64,000 bases of DNA from Roseobacter cerasinus. GTDB taxonomy: Bacteria; Pseudomonadota; Alphaproteobacteria; Rhodobacterales; Rhodobacteraceae. The notes under the pieces are model-generated. The model saw only the letters and a list, made by a program, of their open reading frames with translations. It made no database searches and was not told the DNA's origin. Below, piece after piece: positions 10,354-20,230 of this stretch. The position numbers and the translations under genes were made by a program. Location: the NCBI RefSeq assembly GCF_009811755.1, contig NZ_BLIV01000002.1:179001-243000 (forward strand). The letters run 5' to 3'. The first letter of the stretch is position 1, and the number at the start of each line of letters is the position of its first letter.

Positions 10354-11040
10354 TTAAGCAATGAGACGATATCCGCCGGATTCTGTCACCAGCAGGCGGG
10401 CATTGGAGGGGTCAGGCTCGATTTTCTGCCGCAGACGGTAGATGTGTGTCTCCAACGTGTGGGTGGTGACACCGGCATTGTACCCCCAGACCTCGTGCAG
10501 CAGCACATCGCGCGGGACCACGCCATCGGTTGACCGGTAGAGGAATTTCAAGATGTTGGTCTCTTTCTCGGTGAGGCGGACTTTCTTCTCATCCTCGGTG
10601 ATCAGCATCTTCATGGACGGCTTGAAGGTGTAATGGCCCAGCTGAAACACCGCATCCTCGGATTGCTCGTGCTGCCGCAGCTGCGCGCGGATACGGGCCA
10701 GCAGCACGGGAAACTTGAACGGCTTGCTGACATAATCATTTGCGCCCGCATCGAGGCCCAGGATCGTATCCGCATCGCTGTCATGCCCGGTCAGCATCAG
10801 GATCGGACTTTTCACACCCTGTTTGCGCATCAGGCGGCACAGCTCACGACCGTCCGTATCGGGCAGACCCACGTCGAGGATCACCAGATCATAAAGCGCC
10901 TCTTTGGCGCGCAGCATGGCGTCCGCGCCATTGGCGGCTTCGAAAACGTCAAAGTCTTCGGTCATGATCAACTGCTCGCTCAGCGCCTCGCGCAGATCAT
11001 CATCGTCGTCGACCAAAAGTATTTTTTTCAACTGTGGCAT
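10354..11040 (-). CDS. OmpR-family response regulator (CenR-like)
   Basis: A 228-aa two-component regulator. The receiver has an acidic cluster at D11-D15, phospho-acceptor D56 (VILDVGLP), T84 and K106 (VSKPF). The C-terminal half is a winged-helix DNA-binding domain ending in THTLETHIYRLRQKIEPDPS and a GGYRL wing. From memory of the family it closely resembles CenR, an essential alphaproteobacterial regulator of cell-envelope genes; no cognate kinase is in this window. The ATG at 11040 is chosen over an upstream in-frame start because of a GGGAG ribosome-binding sequence and because the receiver begins there. It is divergent from ribA. Confidence 0.88.
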   Translation of the reverse strand: MPQLKKILLVDDDDDLREALSEQLIMTEDFDVFEAANGADAMLRAKEALYDLVILDVGLPDTDGRELCRLMRKQGVKSPILMLTGHDSDADTILGLDAGANDYVSKPFKFPVLLARIRAQLRQHEQSEDAVFQLGHYTFKPSMKMLITEDEKKVRLTEKETNILKFLYRSTDGVVPRDVLLHEVWGYNAGVTTHTLETHIYRLRQKIEPDPSNARLLVTESGGYRLIA

Positions 11041-11201
11041 GGGCTGTCTCCCTTGGATTTTGAAAAAATGTGCCTTCTGCGCCTCGCGCGCAACCGGGCG
11101 GCAAAATCTCTCACGCGGTCGTGTTGCAGCCCCGGCGAAATGTTTCAATTCTGTCCGAATTGGCCTAGAACAGCAGCGAATTTTTCAGGCATTGTAACAT
11201 C

Positions 11202-12290
11202 ATGAGCATCGGACCAGACATCACCGAACAGCTGGCGCGTGCCCGCGCCGACCTGCGCATGGGCGTGCCCGTCGTCATCGATGGCGATGCTCCGGTGCTG
11301 ATTTGCGCCGCCGAGGCGATGGAGGCTGCGCGGCTGACAGCCCTGCGTGACATGCCGGGTGACAGCGTGCTAGCGATCACCGCGCGCCGCGCAGAGACGC
11401 TGAAAGCACGCGCCTATGACGGCGATCTGGCCCGCATTCTGCTGCCGGAGGATGCAACGCTGGACTGGGTGCGCAGCATTGCGGACCCCGCAGATGATCT
11501 GATGACACCGATGAAAGGCCCGCTGCGCTGTGCCCGTGGGGGAGATGCGGAAAGCCATCGCGCAGCGCTCAGCTTGGCGAAATCAGCACGGTTATTGCCT
11601 GCCGTGCTTGTCACACCGTTGCACGACGCCAGCGCCTTTGCCGCAACCCATGGGCTGACGTGCTTTTCCTTGGCGGACGCACAGCCCCATCTGGCCCTGC
11701 GCAGCCCGCTGCATGAGGTCGTGAGCGCCCGGCTGCCGCTTGAGGTGTCTGAGGCAGGACGGTTGCATGTGTTCCGCCCCGAGGATGGCGGCGAGGAGCA
11801 TTATGCCGTTGAAATCGGTCGCCCGGATCGCGCGCAACCGGTGCTGGCGCGGCTGCACTCGGCGTGCTTCACCGGTGATCTGATGGGATCGCTGAAATGC
11901 GACTGCGGCCCGCAACTGCGCGGTGCATTGGCACAGATGGGCGCTGCGGGCGAGGGTGTGCTGCTCTATATGAACCAAGAGGGGCGCGGTATTGGTCTGG
12001 CCAATAAGATGCGCGCCTATTCACTGCAGGATCAGGGCTTTGATACTGTGGACGCCAACCACCGGCTGGGGTTCGAGGATGACGAGCGCGACTTTCGCCT
12101 CGGCTCCGATATCTTAAAAGAGCTTGGCTTTTCGAGTGTGCGTTTGCTGACCAACAACCCGCGTAAGGTCGAGATGATGCAGGCCAGCGGGATCAACGTG
12201 ACCGAACGCGTGCCCCTGGCCGTTGGGGAGAATCCGCATAACACGGCCTACCTGCGGACTAAGGCGCGAAAGTCTGGGCATTTGTTGTGA
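11202..12290 (+). CDS. ribA: GTP cyclohydrolase II
   Basis: A 362-aa protein for the first step of riboflavin synthesis, opening the imidazole ring of GTP. The catalytic domain occupies roughly residues 170-362, with zinc cysteines C222, C233 and C235 in [15 protein letters not shown] and the NQEGRGIGL motif. The first 165 or so residues form an extra domain that looks like a degenerate RibB-type (DHBP synthase) fold lacking clear active-site motifs; similar extended RibA proteins are common in alphaproteobacteria. Its stop overlaps the L,D-transpeptidase start by 4 bases. Confidence 0.9.
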   Translation: MSIGPDITEQLARARADLRMGVPVVIDGDAPVLICAAEAMEAARLTALRDMPGDSVLAITARRAETLKARAYDGDLARILLPEDATLDWVRSIADPADDLMTPMKGPLRCARGGDAESHRAALSLAKSARLLPAVLVTPLHDASAFAATHGLTCFSLADAQPHLALRSPLHEVVSARLPLEVSEAGRLHVFRPEDGGEEHYAVEIGRPDRAQPVLARLHSACFTGDLMGSLKCDCGPQLRGALAQMGAAGEGVLLYMNQEGRGIGLANKMRAYSLQDQGFDTVDANHRLGFEDDERDFRLGSDILKELGFSSVRLLTNNPRKVEMMQASGINVTERVPLAVGENPHNTAYLRTKARKSGHLL

Positions 12291-12802
12291 GCCCCGATGA
12301 TCTGGTCCTCACTCCCCGGGGCTTGCGGTTTCAGGGGCAGCTTTATCCCTGCACGGTGGGCAAGGGCGGCTGCACAGCGCGCAAGCGCGAGGGCGACGGT
12401 GCAACACCTATTGGATGCCACAGGATTGTGGGCATGCTCTACCGTGCAGACCGGATCGCGCGGCCTGCGGATTGGGCGCTGCCCATCGGACCTTTGGATC
12501 TGTGGTCAGATGACGTGGCGGCGCCAGATTACAACATGATGGTCCGCGCCCCTTACTCCGGCAGCCATGAAAAGCTGCGGCGTGCCGATCCGCTTTACGA
12601 TATTGTCATTCTGACGGATTGGAATTGGCCTTACGCCGTGACGGGCCGTGGCTCAGCCATCTTCATACATCAGTATCGGCGCCCCGGTTATCCGACCGAG
12701 GGCTGCATCGCTCTGTCGCGTCATCATCTGCGGAGGCTGGCGCGCAGCATCCGCTTTCACACCCGACTGATTGTGCCGGAAAGCAGCGCAGACTGGGCGT
12801 AG
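12287..12802 (+). CDS. L,D-transpeptidase (YkuD domain)
   Basis: A 171-aa YkuD-domain protein expected to cross-link peptidoglycan or attach proteins to it. The active site is visible as FIHQYRRPG (H128) followed by TEGCIALS with the catalytic cysteine at C140. It starts with GTG at 12287, overlapping the ribA stop, so translation is probably coupled. No signal peptide is evident from this start, which is odd for a periplasmic enzyme; small family members of this type without obvious signals are known. Confidence 0.85.
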   Translation: MSPDDLVLTPRGLRFQGQLYPCTVGKGGCTARKREGDGATPIGCHRIVGMLYRADRIARPADWALPIGPLDLWSDDVAAPDYNMMVRAPYSGSHEKLRRADPLYDIVILTDWNWPYAVTGRGSAIFIHQYRRPGYPTEGCIALSRHHLRRLARSIRFHTRLIVPESSADWA

Positions 12803-13456
12803 TCACCCCGGGGTGCGCGCACCAAAGATGGCGGAGCCGACCCGAACATGTGTTGCGCCCAAGGCGATGGCCCTCTCGAAATCCGCGCTCATCCCCATGC
12901 TCAGGCCGTTCAAACCATTGCGCTCGGCGATCTTGGCCAAAAGCGCGAAGTGCAAGGAGGCCTCTTCCTCGATGGGCGGAATGCACATCAGCCCCTTGAT
13001 CGGAAGATCCAAGGCCCGGCATTCCGCCACAAAGGCGTCGACCTCTGCCGGTAAGACTCCGGCCTTCTGCGGCTCCTCACCGGTGTTGATCTGAACAAAA
13101 AGGGCAGGGCAGCCCCCCGTTTCCTGAGCCAGCCGTGCGAAACTCTTGGCCAACTTCGGACGGTCCAGGGAATGGATGGCTTGAAAGAGCTCGAACGCCT
13201 GCCGCGCCTTGTTGGTCTGCAGCGGGCCGATCAAATGCAGGTCGATCCCGTCGAAGTCAGCCCGAAACTCGGGCCACTTCCCGGCGGCCTCTTGCACCCG
13301 GTTTTCGCCGAAACACCGATGCCCTTCCTTGAGCACCGCCTCAACCCGCGCATTGGGCTGGACTTTCGAGACCGCGATGAGTGTGACAGAACCTACGGGC
13401 CGCCCCGCCGCAGCCTCCGCTTTAGCGATCTGTTCGGAAATATCTTGCAGTGCCAT
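12803..13456 (-). CDS. YggS-family PLP homeostasis protein
   Basis: A 217-aa single-domain alanine-racemase-fold protein that binds pyridoxal phosphate through K31 (LIAVSKVQP). Family members (YggS, PLPBP) buffer PLP rather than catalyse a known reaction. The segments GENRVQEA, HLIGPLQTNKA and SMGMSADFERAI are typical. The ATG at 13456 is chosen on the basis of family length; the frame is open for another 165 bases without homology-like content. It converges tail-to-tail with the transpeptidase gene with no bases between the stops. Confidence 0.9.
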   Translation of the reverse strand: MALQDISEQIAKAEAAAGRPVGSVTLIAVSKVQPNARVEAVLKEGHRCFGENRVQEAAGKWPEFRADFDGIDLHLIGPLQTNKARQAFELFQAIHSLDRPKLAKSFARLAQETGGCPALFVQINTGEEPQKAGVLPAEVDAFVAECRALDLPIKGLMCIPPIEEEASLHFALLAKIAERNGLNGLSMGMSADFERAIALGATHVRVGSAIFGARTPG

Positions 13457-13502
13457 ACGTGCCTCCGACCGTTCGATTTGGGCACAAGATAACAGCGGGG
13501 CA

Positions 13503-13536
13503 CAAAAGAAAAGGGGCGAACCGAAAGGTCCGCCCC
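13503..13536 (-). terminator. Rho-independent terminator of the porin gene
   Basis: A 10-bp stem with a GAAA tetraloop (13513-13522 with 13527-13536, one mismatch) followed on the minus strand by TTTTCTTTTGT. It lies 23 bases past the porin stop codon. Confidence 0.82.
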
Positions 13537-13559
13537 AATTTCTAAAGCTTGGTTTCGAC

Positions 13560-14555
13560 TTAGAAGTCGAAGCGCACACCCAGGTCGGCGCGTGTGTCGC
13601 CGCCATCGTCTTCACCGACACCGCCGCGCAAACTTACGCCACCGCCGAGGCTGTGGCGAAAGCCGAGCGAGTAGGCTGTGTCGTTGTTGTCAACACCATT
13701 GTCGCTGACAACAAAGCGGATGTCTGTCGCGGCGCTGATGTCGTAGCCAAGACCAATACCGAACGCTGTGTCAACATTGTCGGTGCCATCAATATCGATG
13801 TCCGCAATCAGCAAGTCGTAGGTGAAGGCACCGGACGAACCATGCAGCCCGATCGCTACAAATTCCGCGTCATCTGTCAAGTTGGAGTTCAGACCGTTCA
13901 CTCCAGTTACGTTCTGGACCTCACCGTAAGCAAAGCCGACTTTCAGGTTGTCGCTGATCTGGTAGCCAACACCGATCTGAAACTCTTCGTAGCTTACGCC
14001 ATCTCTAGAGTCTGCTTGATACGAGACTGCGAAGGTGAAAGCGTCCACCGCGTAACGCGCTTTGACTGTTGGGATGACCTCCCCGTCATCGGGGTCGCTT
14101 GTACCGAAACCAGAAACAGGCAAGACGAAGTTGCTGGAAATCTCGCCGAAGTCGGTCAGACCAACGCCTGTGTTGCCGAAGTAGTCGATCACATCACCGG
14201 AGTCGAGAACGTCCGATGTGTTACCGACGTCCAGACGGAAACCACCAGATTCAACATTGAATTCTGCTGCACTGTTTTGAGCGACGCCGCCGCCGTTATT
14301 GCCTTCGTCCGACTGGAACCGAATCCGTCCGCCGAACTCAACACCACCGTCTGTCACAGACAGAACGCTGACGTTCAGACGGAAGCGCTGCTCGATGCGT
14401 GTGTCATCGCTGGAGAAGCCTTCGTCGTGTACCAGACCGAAGCGGCCGTAGCCATCGAGTGTGACTGTTGAGCTGCCGACGCCGTTCACGACGTCCGCGC
14501 CAACAACGCTCGACGTCGCGATCAGCGCTGTCGATGCGATAAGGAGTTTTTTCAT
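13560..14555 (-). CDS. Gram-negative porin
   Basis: A 331-aa outer-membrane beta-barrel. A signal peptide (residues 1-20, MKKLLIASTALIATSSVVGA) is followed by alternating hydrophobic/hydrophilic strands and acidic Gly/Asn/Asp-rich loops. The chain ends in ADLGVRFDF with the C-terminal phenylalanine used for BAM-dependent insertion. It matches the porin family abundant in Rhodobacterales. GAGGG precedes the ATG by 8 bases. Codon use is narrow, as expected for a highly expressed gene, and it has its own promoter-like sequence and terminator. Confidence 0.9.
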   Translation of the reverse strand: MKKLLIASTALIATSSVVGADVVNGVGSSTVTLDGYGRFGLVHDEGFSSDDTRIEQRFRLNVSVLSVTDGGVEFGGRIRFQSDEGNNGGGVAQNSAAEFNVESGGFRLDVGNTSDVLDSGDVIDYFGNTGVGLTDFGEISSNFVLPVSGFGTSDPDDGEVIPTVKARYAVDAFTFAVSYQADSRDGVSYEEFQIGVGYQISDNLKVGFAYGEVQNVTGVNGLNSNLTDDAEFVAIGLHGSSGAFTYDLLIADIDIDGTDNVDTAFGIGLGYDISAATDIRFVVSDNGVDNNDTAYSLGFRHSLGGGVSLRGGVGEDDGGDTRADLGVRFDF

Positions 14556-14615
14556 ATTCTGACCCTCAGATTAAGAGATTGCCAGGATCACTAACCCGAT
14601 CCCGGAATATGCTGA

Positions 14616-14645
14616 GCTATAGTCCTTTCGGCGCGCCAATCTCAA
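14616..14645 (-). promoter_or_regulatory. Candidate porin promoter
   Basis: On the minus strand, TTGAGA (14640-14645) and TATAGC (14616-14621) are 18 bases apart and about 60 bases in front of the porin start codon. They match sigma-70 boxes moderately well. This is inference from sequence only. Confidence 0.45.
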
Positions 14646-14810
14646 GGGCGCGAAAAGCGGGCCAAACTCTTTCGGACTAGCTGATGCTTGATTGCCACAC
14701 CACCGAAACACAGCCACATCTCCTAGTCTTCTTTTATTGGATCTCCACCGCTTGCCGCTCCTATGCATTTTAAGTATCGTCGCGCCAAACGGAACATGGG
14801 ATCACCGAAA

Positions 14811-15308
14811 ATGAGCAAATTGAAGGTGGCGCGATGGTTGGGAATCGCCCTGCTGGCCGCTGGTGTTGCAGGCTGCAGCCCTGAACCACTGACAGAGGCC
14901 GAGCAGGAAGCGCTGGATGAGCGGTTCGACCCACGCTTCCGGGGCCGCGAAGGTGACGAGCGCGATACAACCACCATCTGGGAAGCCTTCAGCCGTCGCA
15001 ACACCGAGACCAATGTCGCCGTCAACAAATACATCTGGAGCGCCTCGCTTGAGGTCCTGGAGTTTCTGCCGGTGGAATCGGTGGACCCATTCACCGGTGT
15101 GATCATCACTGGTTTTGGTCGTCCGCCCGGCGGGGGCCGCGCCTACCGTGCAACCGTACTGATCAATGACCCGGCGCTGGATGCGCGCGCGCTGAATGTT
15201 TCGCTGCAAACCCAGGGCGGGCCCGCAAGTGCCGCAACCGTGCGCGCTGTGGAGGACGCGATCCTAAGTCGCGCCCGCCAGCTGCGTATCGCCGACAACC
15301 GGCTCTAG
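14811..15308 (+). CDS. DUF3576 family lipoprotein
   Basis: A 165-aa predicted outer- or inner-membrane lipoprotein. The signal ends in a lipobox (GVAGC, cysteine near residue 23), followed by an acidic linker and a compact domain with the family-typical IWSASLEVLEFLPVESVDPFTGVI core, here split across two strands. Function is unknown. The ATG at 14811 puts the lipobox at the usual distance; in-frame ATGs at 14763 and 14796 would give a longer, more basic N-terminus. It is directly upstream of leuS and reads the same way. Confidence 0.85.
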   Translation: MSKLKVARWLGIALLAAGVAGCSPEPLTEAEQEALDERFDPRFRGREGDERDTTTIWEAFSRRNTETNVAVNKYIWSASLEVLEFLPVESVDPFTGVIITGFGRPPGGGRAYRATVLINDPALDARALNVSLQTQGGPASAATVRAVEDAILSRARQLRIADNRL

Positions 15309-15395
15309 AACAAAGATTTTTCAAATCCAAGGATACCAGCACCGGGCCCCGTCATCACCACGGCTCCCGGCGCTCACACGTGAAAAGGACGCATT

Positions 15396-17948
15396 ATGAC
15401 GCGTTACACCCCCGACGAGATCGAGGCCCGCTGGCAAGAAGCCTGGGCGCGCGACGAAATCTTCAAGGCGGTGCGCTCCGCCGACAAACCGAAATACTAT
15501 GTGCTGGAGATGTTTCCCTACCCCTCGGGGCGCATCCACATGGGCCACGTGCGCAACTACACCATGGGCGACGTGATCGCGCGCTACAAGCTGGCCACCG
15601 GTCACAACGTGCTGCACCCGATGGGCTGGGATGCGTTCGGCATGCCCGCAGAGAACGCCGCCATGGCCATCGGCGGTCACCCGAAGGACTGGACCTACGG
15701 CAACATCAAGGACATGCGCGACCAGATGAAGCCGCTGGGCCTCTCCATCGACTGGTCGCGCGAGTTTGCGACCTGCGACGTGGCGTACTACGGCCAGCAA
15801 CAGGCGCTGTTTCTCGACTTCCTTGAGGCAGGCCTCGTTTACCGCAAGAACGCCCAAGTGAATTGGGACCCGGTTGACATGACCGTTCTCGCCAATGAGC
15901 AGGTGATTGACGGCAAGGGATGGCGCTCGGGCGCAGAGGTGGAACGGCGCGAGCTCACGCAGTGGTTCTTCAAGATCTCGGACATGGCCGGTGAGTTGAA
16001 AGACGCGCTGGAGGGTCTTGAGAACTGGCCCGCCAAGGTCCGCCTGATGCAGGAGAACTGGATTGGTGAGAGCCGGGGGATCGAGATTCCGTTTGAGCGC
16101 ACCGATGGCGACGGCACGATCCTCTGCTACTCAACCCGGCCCGACACCATGCGCGGGGCGTCGTTTATTGCCGTCTCGCCGGATCATCCGGTCTCGAAGG
16201 CGCTGGAGGGAACCACCCCGGAGCTCACCGCCTTCATCGACGACTGCCGCAAGATGGACACGACCGAGGCGGCCATGGAGAAGGCCGAGAAGAAGGGCAT
16301 CGACACCGGGCTGCGGGTCAAGCACCCGGTCTATGAGGGCGTGGAATTGCCGGTGTGGATCGGCAACTTCGTCCTCATAGATTATGGTACGGGTGCTGTC
16401 TTCGGCTGCCCGGCGCACGACCAGCGTGACCTCGATTTCGCGCGCAAATATGACCTGCCAGTGCAGAACGCCTTTTACATGCCTGACGATGAGACCGAAG
16501 TGGGCACAGAAGCGCTCGTGCCCGCCAAGACCGAGACTGTCGTCTATATCGACCATTTCGCCGGGATCGCCGAGGTCACCAGCCAGCAGGGCATCGACGC
16601 GACCATCGACTATTTCGAGGCAAATGGCCTCGGCAAAGGCCAGACCAAGTATCGCCTGCGAGACTGGGGCCTCAGCCGGCAGCGATATTGGGGGTGCCCG
16701 ATCCCGGTGGTGCATTGCGACGACTGCGGTGTGGTGCCGGAGAAGAAAGAGAACCTGCCGATCGAGCTGCCCTATGACGTCAGCTTCGACGTGCCGGGCA
16801 ACCCGCTCGACCGGCACCCGACCTGGCGCGACGTGGCCTGCCCCACCTGCGGCAAACCGGCCAAACGCGAGACCGACACGATGGACACCTTCGTCGATTC
16901 GTCGTGGTACTTTGCCCGGTTCACAGCACCGGGTGCTGAGACACCCACCTCGATAGAGGATGCCGCATATTGGATGAACGTCGATCAATACATCGGCGGT
17001 ATCGAGCACGCGATTCTGCACCTGCTTTACTCGCGCTACTTCGCGCGGGCGATGCAGATCACAGGTCATCTGCCGCAAGGCACAGAGGAGCCATTCGATG
17101 CGCTCTTCACGCAAGGCATGGTCACGCACGAGATCTACATGACCCGAGACGAAAGAGGGCGGCCCGTCTATCATCTCCCCGATGACATTCATTGGACCGA
17201 ATCCGGCGCACGCCTTGGGGCAGACGGCCCCATGGTCGAGGTGGTGCCTTCGGCCAAGATGTCTAAATCCAAGAAGAATGTGGTCGACCCGGTCAATATC
17301 ATCTCCGCCTATGGTGCTGATACGGCGCGCTGGTTCGTGCTGAGCGATTCGCCCCCCGAACGCGATGTGGAGTGGACTGCCGCGGGCGCCGAGGCCGCGT
17401 TCAAGCACCTCACACGGGTCTGGAATCTCTGCGACCGGATCGGCGGCATGGACAAGGCCGCCAAAGGTGAAGGCGACACAGAGCTGCTGCGCGCCATGCA
17501 CGGCTGCATTCATGACGTGACCCTGGGCATCGAAAGCTTCGGCTTCAATGCGGCCATCGCCAAGCTCTATGCCTTCACGGCCACCTTGCAGAAATCCAAG
17601 GCGAGCCATGCGGCACAGCGTGAAGCGGTGATGACGCTTGCGCAGCTGATGTCGCCGATGACACCGCATCTGGCCGAGGACATCTGGGCGCATCAGGGCG
17701 GCGAGGGTCTGATTGCGACGGCGCCCTGGCCCAAGGCGGATGAGGCCATGCTGGTCTCTGACACGGTTACGCTGCCCATTCAGGTGAACGGCAAGCGCCG
17801 GGCGGAAATCACCGTGCCCGCAGACATGCCGAAAGAAGAGGTTGAAAAGGCCGCGTTGGCAGATCAGGCTGTGATCAGAACGCTGGATGGCGCCAGCCCC
17901 AAGAAGATCATCGTGGTGCCCGGACGGATCGTGAATGTTGTTGTTTGA
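15396..17948 (+). CDS. leuS: Leucyl-tRNA synthetase
   Basis: An 850-aa class I aminoacyl-tRNA synthetase charging tRNA-Leu. The class signatures are HMGH at residues 48-51 ([11 protein letters not shown]) and KMSKS at residues 621-625. Between them lies the CP1 editing domain with the STRPDT segment, and the C-terminal anticodon-binding helices follow. Length is normal. An AAGGA ribosome-binding sequence precedes the ATG. It overlaps lptE by 14 bases, and lptE overlaps holA by 4, giving a leuS-lptE-holA unit known from many proteobacteria. Confidence 0.97.
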   Translation: MTRYTPDEIEARWQEAWARDEIFKAVRSADKPKYYVLEMFPYPSGRIHMGHVRNYTMGDVIARYKLATGHNVLHPMGWDAFGMPAENAAMAIGGHPKDWTYGNIKDMRDQMKPLGLSIDWSREFATCDVAYYGQQQALFLDFLEAGLVYRKNAQVNWDPVDMTVLANEQVIDGKGWRSGAEVERRELTQWFFKISDMAGELKDALEGLENWPAKVRLMQENWIGESRGIEIPFERTDGDGTILCYSTRPDTMRGASFIAVSPDHPVSKALEGTTPELTAFIDDCRKMDTTEAAMEKAEKKGIDTGLRVKHPVYEGVELPVWIGNFVLIDYGTGAVFGCPAHDQRDLDFARKYDLPVQNAFYMPDDETEVGTEALVPAKTETVVYIDHFAGIAEVTSQQGIDATIDYFEANGLGKGQTKYRLRDWGLSRQRYWGCPIPVVHCDDCGVVPEKKENLPIELPYDVSFDVPGNPLDRHPTWRDVACPTCGKPAKRETDTMDTFVDSSWYFARFTAPGAETPTSIEDAAYWMNVDQYIGGIEHAILHLLYSRYFARAMQITGHLPQGTEEPFDALFTQGMVTHEIYMTRDERGRPVYHLPDDIHWTESGARLGADGPMVEVVPSAKMSKSKKNVVDPVNIISAYGADTARWFVLSDSPPERDVEWTAAGAEAAFKHLTRVWNLCDRIGGMDKAAKGEGDTELLRAMHGCIHDVTLGIESFGFNAAIAKLYAFTATLQKSKASHAAQREAVMTLAQLMSPMTPHLAEDIWAHQGGEGLIATAPWPKADEAMLVSDTVTLPIQVNGKRRAEITVPADMPKEEVEKAALADQAVIRTLDGASPKKIIVVPGRIVNVVV

Positions 17949-18414
17949 TCGCAGAACCCTGCTGATGCTGCCGCTGGCTCTCTCTGCCTGCGGCTTCACA
18001 CCGGTCTACGCGCCCGGCGGTGGTGCAACACAGCTGCAAAACAGCATCACTGTGGCCGAACCCAGCACCCGCAACGGGTTCCTGATCACCCAGCGCATTG
18101 AAGAGAAGCTCGGGCGCGCCGTCGATCCGGACTACCGGATGACGCTGTCGGTCAGCACTGGCCAACAGAACGTCGCTGTGGACCGCGAAGGCAGCACCAC
18201 GCGGTTCAATATTATCGGTCGAGCCAACTATTCCCTGATCGAAACCAGCACCGGCAGGGTGGTCACCTCGGGCAAGGTGGAAAACTTCACCGGCTACTCC
18301 GCCGCAGGCACAACCGTTGCGACAGTGGCTGCTCGGCGCGATGCACAGCGGCGTCTTATGATCCTGCTGGCCGACCAGATCGTGACCCGGACACTGGTCG
18401 CCGATCTGGGATGA
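17935..18414 (+). CDS. lptE: LPS-assembly lipoprotein LptE
   Basis: A 159-aa outer-membrane lipoprotein that plugs LptD and helps place lipopolysaccharide at the cell surface. The lipobox LALSAC has the acylated cysteine at residue 19, directly followed by GFTPVYAP, the typical start of mature LptE. The body is a small mixed alpha/beta domain. It starts inside the end of leuS and ends inside holA. Confidence 0.88.
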   Translation: MLLFDRRTLLMLPLALSACGFTPVYAPGGGATQLQNSITVAEPSTRNGFLITQRIEEKLGRAVDPDYRMTLSVSTGQQNVAVDREGSTTRFNIIGRANYSLIETSTGRVVTSGKVENFTGYSAAGTTVATVAARRDAQRRLMILLADQIVTRTLVADLG

Positions 18415-19412
18415 AGCTGTCCACCCGTGATGCCAATGCCTATTTCGCCAAACCGGATGCGGGTAAGACCGGGCTGCTGATCTACGGCGCGGACGGCATG
18501 CGCGTCGCGCTGAAACGTCAGCAAATGCTGGCCGCTCTTTTGGGCAAGGGTGCGGAAGAAGAAATGCGCCTCGGCCGAATGAGTGGCGCGGACATCCGCA
18601 AGGACCCCGCCATGCTGTTGGACGCAGTGAAGGCGGTAGGTTTCTTCCCCGGACCCCGCGCCGTTTTTGTGGAAGAAGTGAACGATACTGCAGCCCCTGC
18701 GATGCTCGCTGCCCTCGCGGACTGGCAGCCGGGGGATGCCCAGATCGTGGTGACGGCAGGCGCGCTGAAACCCACCTCGAAGATCCGCAAGGCGTTTGAG
18801 GCACATCCGCAGGCCTATGCCGCCGCCATCTACGACAACCCGCCCTCGCGGGACGAGATCGAAGGCGCGCTGCGTGATGCGGGCCTCGGTGATGTCCCCT
18901 CCGACGCCATGGCAGCGCTGGGAGATCTGGCGCAGGCCATTGATCCCGGAGACTTCCGGCAGACCATCGAAAAGCTGGCGCTGTACAAGATGGGCGACGC
19001 TGCGCCCGTTTCACTGGCAGATATCACTGCCTGCGCGCCCACCTCAACCGAAGCCGATATTGATGACATCCTGATGGTTGTCGCCGAAGCCCGCACGCAG
19101 GAGATTGGCCCGGTGATGCAAAAACTGGTGGCGCAAGGCGCGACACCGGTGGGGCTGTGCATCGGGGCGATGCGTCACTTTCGTGCCCTGCACCGGGCCG
19201 CCAGCGATACCTCCGGGCGCCCTGCGATTTTCGGGCCAAACCGCGACCGGATGTTGGCGCAGTCGCGAAAATGGGGTGCTGCGAAACTGGAGAACGCAAT
19301 CACCTTGCTGACAGATACCGACCTGCAGCTGCGCTCCGCCGGGCAGAACGCCCCCGGCATGGCGCTTGTCGAACGTGCTTTCATTCGGCTGTCGATGCTC
19401 GGTGGGCGCTAA
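18411..19412 (+). CDS. holA: DNA polymerase III delta subunit
   Basis: A 333-aa clamp-loader subunit that opens the beta sliding clamp. The pattern fits HolA: GLLIYGADGMRVALKRQQM near the N-terminus (split between strand and loop), a VFVEEVND segment and a helical C-terminal collar domain (GMALVERAFIRLSML). Length and position after leuS-lptE agree. The stop codon at 19410-19412 touches a long structured inverted repeat that may end the transcript. Confidence 0.93.
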   Translation: MKLSTRDANAYFAKPDAGKTGLLIYGADGMRVALKRQQMLAALLGKGAEEEMRLGRMSGADIRKDPAMLLDAVKAVGFFPGPRAVFVEEVNDTAAPAMLAALADWQPGDAQIVVTAGALKPTSKIRKAFEAHPQAYAAAIYDNPPSRDEIEGALRDAGLGDVPSDAMAALGDLAQAIDPGDFRQTIEKLALYKMGDAAPVSLADITACAPTSTEADIDDILMVVAEARTQEIGPVMQKLVAQGATPVGLCIGAMRHFRALHRAASDTSGRPAIFGPNRDRMLAQSRKWGAAKLENAITLLTDTDLQLRSAGQNAPGMALVERAFIRLSMLGGR

Positions 19413-19511
19413 AGCGTCATGCGAAAAACCTGAATCACATAACGCTGCCTGAAACCATAGATTTCAACGCGTGACGTGATATGCGACGTTTCAGGTATTT
19501 CGTCAGACGCT
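19413..19511. repeat. 99-base nested inverted repeat after holA
   Basis: The outer arms 19413-19433 and 19491-19511 match at 17 of 21 positions. Inside, further pairs stack in order: ATCAC/GTGAT (19434-19438 with 19476-19480), ACGC/GCGT (19442-19445 with 19469-19472) and TGAAA/TTTCA (19450-19454 with 19462-19466). The whole is one long interrupted stem-loop beginning at the holA stop. It may be a dispersed roseobacter intergenic repeat or an mRNA 3'-end structure; there is no T-run, so it is not a classical terminator. Confidence 0.65.
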
Positions 19512-19669
19512 CTAGGTCGATCAACAGCTCCCGCTACGTTGACCCGAGCCTGCGAGACACACCGCTCCGCTCAAAACACGCGCGCAACAGGCGCTGCCAC
19601 GCCACCCCTCGGAGCGGCGCTTCAACAATGCTGTAGGATGTCTCAGGTCTACGGCCCGCTCCAGGCACG

Positions 19670-20095
19670 CTATTCCGGCGCAAAGAGCGCCATGACCTCT
19701 TCGGTGGTCATCTGATGGGTCTTTTCGGCAAAGCTGTAGCCTTTGGGCTTGTTGTCGATAAAAAGCTCACCCGTCATCTTGGCATCGCCCAGATCGTCCA
19801 CTGTCCCGGCTCCGAAGTGATAGGTGCCCGCATGCGGCCCCGGAGCGGTGACCCGGTAATACACACTGCTGCCGCAGATCTTGCAAAACGCCCGCTCCGC
19901 CCACTCGGATGACGCATATGCAGTCAGGTTCTCCGCGCCTTTGAACGTGACCGCATCCTGCTTCACTTCCAGCCCGACATAGATGCCCCCGCTCCACTTG
20001 CGACACATGTTGCAGTGGCAGGCCCCGACTTCACTCGGCTCGTTGGCCAGCTCATAGGTCACGGCGCCGCACAGGCACCCTCCGGTCTTTGACAT
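19670..20095 (-). CDS. Gfa-like (glutathione-dependent formaldehyde-activating) domain protein
   Basis: A 141-aa zinc-binding protein of the Gfa/CENP-V fold. Cysteines at residues 7, 9, 26, 28, 31, 71 and 74 (GGCLCGAVTY, GACHCNMCRKWSG, FCKICGSSVYY) form the two expected zinc sites. Many family members are not formaldehyde enzymes, so the role is open. The ATG at 20095 is preceded by GGAG 8 bases away. It is divergent from a glutathione S-transferase gene. Confidence 0.88.
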   Translation of the reverse strand: MSKTGGCLCGAVTYELANEPSEVGACHCNMCRKWSGGIYVGLEVKQDAVTFKGAENLTAYASSEWAERAFCKICGSSVYYRVTAPGPHAGTYHFGAGTVDDLGDAKMTGELFIDNKPKGYSFAEKTHQMTTEEVMALFAPE

Positions 20096-20143
20096 TGTCT
20101 CACTCCGCTTGGTCATTGAATGCACGATTTGGATCGCATGGGA

Positions 20144-20174
20144 TGCTGACATTTTTTGGCACCAGTTGTCAGCA
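20144..20174. promoter_or_regulatory. Inverted repeat between divergent Gfa and GST genes
   Basis: TGCTGACA (20144-20151) and TGTCAGCA (20167-20174) are perfect inverted copies separated by 15 bases, in the 135-base space between the divergent Gfa-like and GST genes. Arms of this spacing suit a dimeric regulator, but nothing identifies one. Confidence 0.4.
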
Positions 20175-20230
20175 GGCGTCCTGCGTGAAACTGTACCATG
20201 ATCCGCGATTGCCAGAGGAGCGATTTGTTC

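Noticed and set aside
13209-14471. Long plus-strand open frame over the porin gene
   Set aside because: The minus strand encodes a porin with a signal peptide and C-terminal Phe; the plus frame is Val/Ala/Thr-rich shadow sequence.
16131-17999. Long open frame antisense to leuS
   Set aside because: Same composition artefact. The sense strand encodes a complete leucyl-tRNA synthetase with intact motifs.
20154-20173. TGGCAC near 20157 as a sigma-54 promoter
   Set aside because: The GC of the -12 element is not at the required spacing, so the match fails.
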